This document shows positions 16,018 through 22,733 of a DNA stretch of 32,085 nucleotides, in pieces. This stretch comes from Deltaproteobacteria bacterium (GTDB taxonomy: Bacteria; Myxococcota_A; Polyangia; HGW-17; SLPX01): contig JAGGXR010000114.1 of the NCBI GenBank assembly GCA_021162935.1, positions 1 to 32,085 on the forward strand. The letters run 5' to 3'. A model generated the notes under the pieces. That model saw only the letters and a list, made by a program, of their open reading frames with translations. It had not been told where the DNA came from and ran no database searches. Position 1 is the stretch's first letter; every line of letters starts with the position of its first letter. The position numbers and the translations under genes are program-made.

Positions 16018-18372
16018 ATGACTGCGAACGAGAAGCCACAAGGAAACGGTGCCCAAAATGAGGGCATTCCCACTACGGAGGACTCCTCGTCGAACAGCGT
16101 GGACGACTTCGGCGGAGTGACGAGCAGCATCGACGAGGCGCAGTTTTTCGAGGGTCAGGGCTTGTTCGACGAAGCAGCCGAAGTCCTCGAAGAATGGGTG
16201 AAGGTCAACGGCACGAACGAACGCGTCGCCGCTGAAATCCAACGTCTCCGATCCGCAGTCAAACGACAGGGCGAGCAGGAGGAGTCCAATCCCACGGGTA
16301 TCTGGATGCCCAATGAAGTGACCGGACCAAAACATCGAATCGTCCTGGAGCCGACGAGCGGAAGTACGGCCAAAAATCCCAGAGAAGAAGGAGACGACGA
16401 GGAAGACGAAGAAGAAACGGTCACCAATGCAGTCGATCCCGAGGCTCATCGCCCCCCGACCGAACAGCCACCTGGCAATCGAGAAAAAAATGGCCAAAAT
16501 AGTGCAGAAGCCCCAACGAAATTAGCTGTTCCATTGGGCATGGAGGAGCCTGCCGATCAACAAGCGAGCAACATCTCTGATGAGGCACCAACGACCATTG
16601 CCGTCCCTTTGACCATGCGAGTGGGCCCCGATAAAGACGAGTTCGGTCCCGACAGACCCACCCTCCCCCCGACAGCCGCTACCGAACGCCCTGGAGCAGT
16701 CGGTGAGGGAACCCAGGATCGTCCAAAACAAGGCAATGCCCCTAAGTCAGCGGCATCCAGCGCACCTGTGTCCGTATCTGAAAAAGCGAAAGAAAAGAAA
16801 CAAATCACAAACGACCGAGCCCGCCTTGCACCAAAAAGGAAATCCCCAGACGAAAGCCCACTCAACAAACGAATGAGGGAACTTGCCGCCAAACGGGAAC
16901 AGCAGCGCAAAGAACTCAAGGCCGAGAAGGAACGGCGGCGTCAGGAACTCGAGGCCGAAAAGGAACGGCGGAAGCGGGAGTTTGCCACCAAGAAAGAGCA
17001 GCAGCGAAAACGTGCTGCTGGAGGGGCAACGGAAACGTCAGGTCTGGCGTCCACCGGCCAGCATCAAGAACCAACTCCCTTGCCGGACCTCGCCCCCGTC
17101 GAGGCACTCAATCGAGCCCAAGCGTCCACGCCAGGTTTGAGCATTTCGCGAACCGAGGCTGCCGTGCCACCGCCGCCCAAGGCGCCACCGCTGCCGACCG
17201 CTGCTCCGACTGGTCCGGACGTCCCAACAACCGAGGCTGCCGTGGCTCAACCGCTTGCAGCTCCAATGCAAAATGCAGCTCACGCTCCCGATGCCGAGCC
17301 TGCCTCTGCGTCCAAAGCCTTCGTTCCACCTTCTCCCGAAAACTTCGTTCCACCTTCTCTGGAATTGGACATCGACATTCCAGCCCCGATGCAACCACCG
17401 CCCATGGCTCCGCGGCAGTCACCGCCCATGGCTCCGCGACAGTCGCCGTCCATGGCCCCGGTGCAACCACCGCCCATGGCCCCAGTGCAGTCGCCAGCCG
17501 AACCACCTGGCGGCCCTTCGGAACCGGACAGGACCGTGACCGCCGGCGACATGGCTGCTGCGTCCATGACCCCTTCGACGGGGGCCGATGAACCCCACAA
17601 GGCCATCACCGAACCCATCATCAGGGTCCAAACACCAAAAGACAATGGATGGACGGACCGGTGGTCCAGAGTCGACCGCACGACCAAACGGATCATCTCC
17701 GGAGGTTTGGGGTTCTTGATCCTGCTGGGTATCGTGCTCCTGGTCGTCCATATCCGTTCGAGCCACAAATCCGTTTCGGCCGGGGGCGAGTCAAATGAAG
17801 GCGCATCGGGAGACCATGCGGCAACGAGGCCGTCCTCCGCGTTGGACGCCGGCCCTGCGGCAGACAGCACCAGCAGATCGGCCACGCCGATTGCAAGAGC
17901 GCCCCATTCCGTAACGCTCAGCATCGTGATCACCCCGAAAGAAACCGAGGCCTGGATCGTCTTCCGGGAAAAGCGATACAAGAGTTCCGAATTCAAGAAC
18001 CGTCGCGTTCCCGCATCCAGCGTCCCTGAACAGATCCGAATCGAGGCCGACCGGTACAAACCCATCCACCGATTCGTCACCCTGTCCCAAGACAGGACGC
18101 TCTCCATCACGTTGGAGGCGTCCGAACCAGCGTCCAATCCATCGGCAACCGAGACTGGGTCCCAGGGGAGAAAACCGGCTCACCACACCGGAAACGGCAG
18201 TGGCAACGAAGCACCACGGGCGGGCATGCCGGGACACCATGCGAGGAGACATGCAGGAACTCGCAGGACAGGCAGACATCATACCAAAGCCCGAAAGACG
18301 AGGCGAAAACCCAAAACACGTAGGCATCATCGCAGGAAGCCGAGACCCAGAAGTCGCCTGTTCAGTCTGTGA
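16018..18372 (+). CDS. large coiled-coil / proline-rich membrane protein with PEGA-like C-terminal domain
   Basis: This is a 784-residue protein. The ATG at 16018 is chosen because upstream in-frame codons from 15862 overlap the previous gene and look non-coding; it also overlaps a TGA of a small upstream frame. The N-terminus has a short TPR-like helix pair (FFEGQGLFDEAAEVLEEW). A long disordered part follows, with two similar short motifs, TKLAVPLGM and TTIAVPLTM. Residues 282-334 form a highly charged Lys/Arg/Glu coiled coil. Residues 457-498 are a Pro/Met/Ala repeat built on PPMAP. One membrane helix lies near 559-580 (LGFLILLGIVLLVVHI). The outer part has a beta domain resembling PEGA and a long His/Arg/Lys tail. 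It resembles the kinases of this window without a kinase domain, so a scaffold or kinase substrate is possible but unproven. Confidence 0.75.
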   Translation: MTANEKPQGNGAQNEGIPTTEDSSSNSVDDFGGVTSSIDEAQFFEGQGLFDEAAEVLEEWVKVNGTNERVAAEIQRLRSAVKRQGEQEESNPTGIWMPNEVTGPKHRIVLEPTSGSTAKNPREEGDDEEDEEETVTNAVDPEAHRPPTEQPPGNREKNGQNSAEAPTKLAVPLGMEEPADQQASNISDEAPTTIAVPLTMRVGPDKDEFGPDRPTLPPTAATERPGAVGEGTQDRPKQGNAPKSAASSAPVSVSEKAKEKKQITNDRARLAPKRKSPDESPLNKRMRELAAKREQQRKELKAEKERRRQELEAEKERRKREFATKKEQQRKRAAGGATETSGLASTGQHQEPTPLPDLAPVEALNRAQASTPGLSISRTEAAVPPPPKAPPLPTAAPTGPDVPTTEAAVAQPLAAPMQNAAHAPDAEPASASKAFVPPSPENFVPPSLELDIDIPAPMQPPPMAPRQSPPMAPRQSPSMAPVQPPPMAPVQSPAEPPGGPSEPDRTVTAGDMAAASMTPSTGADEPHKAITEPIIRVQTPKDNGWTDRWSRVDRTTKRIISGGLGFLILLGIVLLVVHIRSSHKSVSAGGESNEGASGDHAATRPSSALDAGPAADSTSRSATPIARAPHSVTLSIVITPKETEAWIVFREKRYKSSEFKNRRVPASSVPEQIRIEADRYKPIHRFVTLSQDRTLSITLEASEPASNPSATETGSQGRKPAHHTGNGSGNEAPRAGMPGHHARRHAGTRRTGRHHTKARKTRRKPKTRRHHRRKPRPRSRLFSL

Positions 18373-18405
18373 CCACTGGTTGGCTTCGGATACGTGGAGG
18401 CCCAG

Positions 18406-19395
18406 ATGATTCGAACAGCACTCATTGTCCTGTCCTCATTGGCCGTTGTCAGTCTCTCGGACAGCGCCATGGCCGGCCAGTCCAGGCACAGCAGGGGCCG
18501 ATCAAGAAAAACACATCAGAAGGCAAACAGGGCAAGCAAGCAGCTCTTTGCCGCAGCCAGCAGACTCTACAAGCAGGGCAAGCTTGCCGAGGCCATCGAG
18601 AAATTTCAACAGGTGTATGACCGGACCAAAAACCCGAAGGTCCTGGCCAACATCGCCATTTGTCATGCGGAAAGCAACGACCCGGTGGCAGCAGTCACCT
18701 ATTGGCGTCGGGCGCTCCGTCAGGCTCCACCAAAGCTGTTGGAACGAATGCGGGCAGCCAAACCCAAAGTCGTCGCCGATGCCGAACAAAAGGTCGGCGA
18801 CCTGACGGTCGTCGGGCCCGAACCGACCGCGGCGATTCAAATCGACGGCAGGCAATCAGGAGACGGCAACGTCACGGTCCTCCTCGCCGCTGGTCCCCAT
18901 GAAGTTCTGTTGTCGAAGGAAGGCAGACATCCCGTTCGCAGGACCATTTCTGTGGAGGGAGGCCACGCACAAACCTGGAAAGTGGAAACCTGGCCCAAGC
19001 CTCCGGTCCAACGGCGAGTCACCAAGACCAAACACGGTCACCATCGACTCTTCGGTCGAATCCCCGGGTACTACTTCCTCGCTGCTGCCGCAGTCACCGT
19101 GGCGGCAGGCGCCACACTCGTCGGTCTGGGCGTCAAGACGAACCAACTCGAAGACGACTACCACACGAATCCATCTGCGAGCAGCAGAGACCAGGGGCTT
19201 CGGTACAGAATGGCAACCAATGCGATGGTCGGCATTCTCACCGTATCCGCAGTGACGTCGGTGGTCGTGGGCGTCTTCACGGACTGGAAGGGCCTGGGGC
19301 GCCTATTCGGAAGGTCGGAAAAGAACGGCACTGCATTCATCACCCCCTTGGCCGGACCAAGAACCGCGGGCATCAGCATTTCGGGAACCTACTAA
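18406..19395 (+). CDS. exported TPR / PEGA-like protein with two C-terminal membrane segments
   Basis: This is a 329-residue protein. The ATG at 18406 has GGAGG 5 nt upstream; a GTG at 18394 overlaps that box and is unlikely. A signal peptide is present (ALIVLSSLAVVSLSDSAMAG). Residues 40-110 are TPR-like (FAAASRLYKQGKLAEAIEKFQQVYD, then ANIAICHAESNDPVAAVTYWRRAL). Residues 128-195 are PEGA-like (GPEPTAAIQIDGRQSG, then AAGPHEVLLSKEGR). Two membrane segments lie near residues 225-247 and 270-292. The same signal peptide, TPR and membrane order occurs at 5988-6680. It lies 33 bp after the 784-residue membrane protein and is probably cotranscribed with it. Function is unknown; an envelope-associated scaffold is inference. 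Confidence 0.8.
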   Translation: MIRTALIVLSSLAVVSLSDSAMAGQSRHSRGRSRKTHQKANRASKQLFAAASRLYKQGKLAEAIEKFQQVYDRTKNPKVLANIAICHAESNDPVAAVTYWRRALRQAPPKLLERMRAAKPKVVADAEQKVGDLTVVGPEPTAAIQIDGRQSGDGNVTVLLAAGPHEVLLSKEGRHPVRRTISVEGGHAQTWKVETWPKPPVQRRVTKTKHGHHRLFGRIPGYYFLAAAAVTVAAGATLVGLGVKTNQLEDDYHTNPSASSRDQGLRYRMATNAMVGILTVSAVTSVVVGVFTDWKGLGRLFGRSEKNGTAFITPLAGPRTAGISISGTY

Positions 19396-19444
19396 AAAAC
19401 GGCATGGATCCCATGCCTGATTCGCGTCTCCAGATCGAATCAGG
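19394..19444 (-). terminator. hairpin with T-run on the minus strand, plus an adjoining second hairpin
   Basis: GGCATGG-ATC-CCATGCC (19401-19417) is a perfect 7-bp stem. Read on the minus strand it is followed after one base by six T (19399-19394), the form of an intrinsic terminator. A second perfect 9-bp stem, CCTGATTCG (19416-19424) with CGAATCAGG (19436-19444), shares two bases with the first. On the plus strand no T-run follows. The structure sits directly after the stop codon at 19395. Confidence 0.55.
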
Positions 19445-19540
19445 GGCCCGGCTTTCCTTGACGGGCAAGAGGCGATGGGCTAACTGATCCGAGACATGAT
19501 CGTCCGACAATGGAACCCACGACGTGAAAGGGACGCTACC

Positions 19541-20161
19541 ATGATTCGAACCATGCGATGGTGCATGCCGACCGCCATCCTGTTGCTGACTGCCTGCCGT
19601 CCCGGCAGCATTCCCGTTTCCTCGCCCGACCGGCCAAATCCCGCTCTGGCACGCAAATCTCTTTCCCAATTGACGCACATCCTCAACCGAAAAAACTCGC
19701 GGGCCGACCTCTACCTGTCCGTGTCCCTGTGGGATCGCGCCTACGTGGAGGCATTCCTCAAGCAACGCGCTTCCCTCAAGCACTGGTCCAAGCAGCAACT
19801 CGACGAGTCCATCTCGTCGTGGACGAAACGCTTCCTCGTGAATCAAACATCGTTCCGCGTGCGGCTCGACGCGCTCCATCGCCCCCTGGTCGTCCAGGGC
19901 ACCGACCCACTCCTGGACCTGTCGGCATGGCGATGGGAACTCTGGGACTCGACGGGACGCCACGTCACGGCGTCCAAGGCAGCGACGGAACTCAAGAAGG
20001 TGTTCCAAGGAGGCTCCAAACAGTACAGTTTCCGTGCGGACGGAAACGTGCACTTCCCCTACGTCCTGGATCCGCACAAGGTGCAATGGGTCGAAGTCAT
20101 TGCCTACCCTCCAGGCAATGAACGCTCCATTCGCCTTCCGAAATGGCACATTCGTCCCTGA
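19541..20161 (+). CDS. lipoprotein of unknown function, upstream of the permease
   Basis: This is a 206-residue protein. The ATG at 19541 has AAAGGGA about 8 nt upstream; an in-frame ATG at 19496 would add 15 charged residues before the signal peptide. The N-terminus ends in a canonical lipobox, LTAC, with the lipidated Cys at residue 19. The mature part includes a charged helical region (FLKQRASLKHWSKQQLDES) and a later beta-rich segment with WRWELWDSTG and PYVLDPHKVQWVEVIAYP. No named family is recognised. It ends 9 bp before the ABC-type permease, so the two are very likely one operon and may form a transport or envelope complex. Confidence 0.8.
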   Translation: MIRTMRWCMPTAILLLTACRPGSIPVSSPDRPNPALARKSLSQLTHILNRKNSRADLYLSVSLWDRAYVEAFLKQRASLKHWSKQQLDESISSWTKRFLVNQTSFRVRLDALHRPLVVQGTDPLLDLSAWRWELWDSTGRHVTASKAATELKKVFQGGSKQYSFRADGNVHFPYVLDPHKVQWVEVIAYPPGNERSIRLPKWHIRP

Positions 20162-20170
20162 CGCCCCATC

Positions 20171-22027
20171 ATGTTCGAAACCCTCGTCGCTTACCGATAC
20201 CTCGTCAACCCTAAATTGCCACCGCGCATCGCGGCAGGCTTGGTGGTTTGCTTGGCGGAAACGGCCGCTGGCCTCCTCCTGTTCTTCGATCGGCATGGTG
20301 GTCTGACCGCCTCCCTGCTCTCATCTGCACCGATCTGGCTGACGTGGGTCGTCTCATGGATGTCCCGAGGACCGAGGAGCCGCGCCATTCGATGGGCGAC
20401 CGGTACCCTGGGCGCCTTCCATGCCCTCTACGTCCTGGCAGCCGTCATCGCGCCTGTCTGGCATCGGTCGTGGCTCCTGCCGCTTCTGCTGCCCACCGCC
20501 GGCGCTCTCATCGCGATCGGACTTGCCCTCTTCCACATCTGGAACAGCAAACGGGCCATCTTGATTCTGACCATGATGGCCATGACGGCCCTGATCGTCA
20601 CCACCATCCAACTCCGACTGAATTCGGCCACCTCCGCCTATGCCGGTGCGCTGCTCATTGCCGCAGGATCCCTGGGCAGCACAGTGTTCGGGCTCATGTG
20701 CTTCTTTTCGGCCTTCACCACGATTTCCATCACAGGCGTTATCCTGGGCGCGGCCTCGTTGGTCATGGTCCGATCCGTCACCAGGGGGTTTGCCCACGAA
20801 TTCCAGGACAAAGTCCTTGGATTCAACGCACATGTCCTGGTGATGAAGAACTACTACGGATTCACCGAATATGCCGAAGTGGCCAAAATGGTGCGCAAAA
20901 TTCCTCACGTCACCGGTGCGGCGCCGTTCACCATCGCTGAGATGATCGTGACCGCAAAAGGCCGCCACACCACGGTTCTCATGAAGGGCGTGGATCCCAG
21001 GAGGGTGGGAGAAGTCCTGGACCTCACCAAGTACGTGAGGGTCAAAGGCCCGGCCGATTTGAAATGGACCCTCCACGCCATGGCAACGAACCTGTCACGC
21101 GGGCTCGTGATTCCGGGCAAACCAGAATCCTGTCAGCGCTTCGATGAAGACGGCGACCCGATTCCAGGCGCAACCAAGAATTGCAAGCTGCCCGGAATCA
21201 TGATTGGAACGAAACTGGCCCACAAACTCCGGGTGCATCGAGGCGACGTGATCCGTCTCATCTCGCCCACAGCCGAATTGGAATCCTACAGGTCGGATTC
21301 GGACAGCGATGACGGCGCATCCCAAACAGTACTCGCCAGAGATTTTCGGGTCGCCGGATTGTTCTACTGCGGATTCCAGGAATATGATGACAAGCTCGTG
21401 TTCGTGGATCTCCGTGCGGCCCAGCACTTCGTCAACCCGGCATCCCTGCCCGAAGACGACAACGCCGTGCTGGGCATCGAGATCAAACTCGACGATATCT
21501 ACCAGGCAGGCCAGGTGGCCCAGACAATCCGGACGAACCTGGGAAAGGGCGACTACCGAGTCGTGACCTGGTACGAGCTGAATCGCCCGTTGTTCGAGGC
21601 TCTCCGCACCCAAAAACGCATCATGACGCTCATCGTCTTCATCACCGTGGTGGTGGCGGCATTCGGCATCCTATCAGCCCTGACCATGATGGTCCTCACC
21701 AAGACTCGTGAAATTGCCATCTTGAAGGCCATGGGCGCCACTTCGTCGTCCATTTCACGAATCTTCCAATTCACCGGCATCATGGTTGGCATGGTGGGCG
21801 TGGTGGCTGGAACCGGGTTGGGAGTCCTCAACGCTCAGTTCCTGTCGCGGCTCCACTTCCCCCTGGATTCCAAAGTGTATCTCATCAGCCGCCTGCCCGT
21901 TCTCGTCGATTGGAGTGAGGTGGGGCTGGTGATACTCTCCGGCCTGGCACTCTGCTTCCTGTCCACCCTGTACCCTGCAAGAAAAGCGTCGGCTCGAACA
22001 CCAGTGGATGGGCTTCGATACGAATAG
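20171..22027 (+). CDS. LolC/FtsX-family ABC transporter permease with extra N-terminal membrane helices
   Basis: This is a 618-residue protein. The C-terminal 430 residues match the LolC/LolE/MacB permease plan: a helix with FTTISITGVILGAASLVMV, a periplasmic domain beginning VTRGFAHEFQDKVLGFNAHV, and three final helices with the TREIAILKAMGAT coupling motif and YPARKASARTPVDGLRYE at the end. LolCE-type proteins extract lipoproteins from the inner membrane with the ATPase LolD. Here the family's starting motif (VAYRYL, residues 6-11) is separated from the first expected helix by about 170 residues with about five extra hydrophobic segments. No ATPase gene is adjacent, so a partner must be encoded elsewhere. 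The lipoprotein directly upstream is a plausible client or subunit. Confidence 0.88.
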   Translation: MFETLVAYRYLVNPKLPPRIAAGLVVCLAETAAGLLLFFDRHGGLTASLLSSAPIWLTWVVSWMSRGPRSRAIRWATGTLGAFHALYVLAAVIAPVWHRSWLLPLLLPTAGALIAIGLALFHIWNSKRAILILTMMAMTALIVTTIQLRLNSATSAYAGALLIAAGSLGSTVFGLMCFFSAFTTISITGVILGAASLVMVRSVTRGFAHEFQDKVLGFNAHVLVMKNYYGFTEYAEVAKMVRKIPHVTGAAPFTIAEMIVTAKGRHTTVLMKGVDPRRVGEVLDLTKYVRVKGPADLKWTLHAMATNLSRGLVIPGKPESCQRFDEDGDPIPGATKNCKLPGIMIGTKLAHKLRVHRGDVIRLISPTAELESYRSDSDSDDGASQTVLARDFRVAGLFYCGFQEYDDKLVFVDLRAAQHFVNPASLPEDDNAVLGIEIKLDDIYQAGQVAQTIRTNLGKGDYRVVTWYELNRPLFEALRTQKRIMTLIVFITVVVAAFGILSALTMMVLTKTREIAILKAMGATSSSISRIFQFTGIMVGMVGVVAGTGLGVLNAQFLSRLHFPLDSKVYLISRLPVLVDWSEVGLVILSGLALCFLSTLYPARKASARTPVDGLRYE

Positions 22028-22049
22028 GAACCTCACTGAGACGTCGAGG

Positions 22050-22517
22050 TCAGGTCCGCGCAGCAGCCAAATCGGGCCGAGCGTCATCTCGGTGAGCGGC
22101 AACTTCGAGGTCGAGCCGATACAGTTGGTCCAAACTACGACTGGCAAACTGCTTCCGAATGGCATCCTGCGCCTCACGACACAAGGTTTGGATGGCGCAG
22201 GCGCCCAATCGGCCACAATCGGAACTCCCCACCAGACACCGATTCACCAAAATGGGACCATCGATGGACTCGATGACATCGAGCGCCGAAATCTCTGAGG
22301 GAAGCCGGGACAGTCGATACCCGCCACGCGCTCCGCGCCGCGAATGGAGCAAACCTGCCTTGACGAGACGCGGCATCACTTTGTGGAGAAACTGCGGCGG
22401 AATCTGCATCGACGAAGCGATCTCCCCAATCAGGACGCTGCCGCTCCCTGTTCGTCCCGCCAGATACATCATGGCCCGCAGCCCATAGTCAGCAGCCCTG
22501 GTCATCTCCATGGACAT
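22050..22517 (-). CDS. Rrf2-family transcriptional regulator with cysteines for an iron-sulphur cluster
   Basis: This is a 155-residue protein. The ATG at 22517 has AGAGGG 6 nt upstream; longer starts add Arg/Gly-rich sequence not typical of the family. The N-terminal winged helix is clear: TRAADYGLRAMMYLA, a GEIASSMQIPPQFLHKVMPRL recognition region, then GLLHSRRGARGGYRLSR. Cysteines at 101, 107 and 113 have the C-x5-C-x5-C spacing used by IscR and NsrR to hold a [2Fe-2S] cluster; an extra C94 lies upstream. It may sense iron-sulphur status, nitric oxide or redox state. No isc, suf or nitric oxide gene is nearby, so its target is unknown. It ends 22 bp from the convergent permease. Confidence 0.92.
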   Translation of the reverse strand: MSMEMTRAADYGLRAMMYLAGRTGSGSVLIGEIASSMQIPPQFLHKVMPRLVKAGLLHSRRGARGGYRLSRLPSEISALDVIESIDGPILVNRCLVGSSDCGRLGACAIQTLCREAQDAIRKQFASRSLDQLYRLDLEVAAHRDDARPDLAAART

Positions 22518-22582
22518 GACACACCCTCTTCCCTCTGCGGCCCCGCGACGCCCGAAGGACCGAAAAATCAATTAAGATTTCA

Positions 22583-22599
22583 ATATGTTTTATGCATAT
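22583..22599. promoter_or_regulatory. AT-rich dyad upstream of the Rrf2 gene
   Basis: ATATG and CATAT are arranged as inverted repeats with 7 bp between them, in the most AT-rich part of the gap 22518-22733, about 65 bp upstream of the Rrf2 start. It could be an autoregulatory operator. The gap also has two direct copies of CGCACACGGAAC near 22663-22692. No gene was seen there. Confidence 0.25.
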
Positions 22600-22733
22600 C
22601 ACGTCCATCGCAAAAAACAAGTGGTATTTCTAGCTCGATTCATCCCAAATACATACTTCCACGCACACGGAACTAAGAATCCGCACACGGAACCCAAAAT
22701 CCGCTGGGAAAAACACCCCCAAGTCGCTGTGTG

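Noticed and set aside
19458-19486. Promoter TTGACG (19458-19463) with TAACTG before the lipoprotein gene
   Set aside because: The spacing of 17 bp is right but the -10 box matches only two of six consensus positions.
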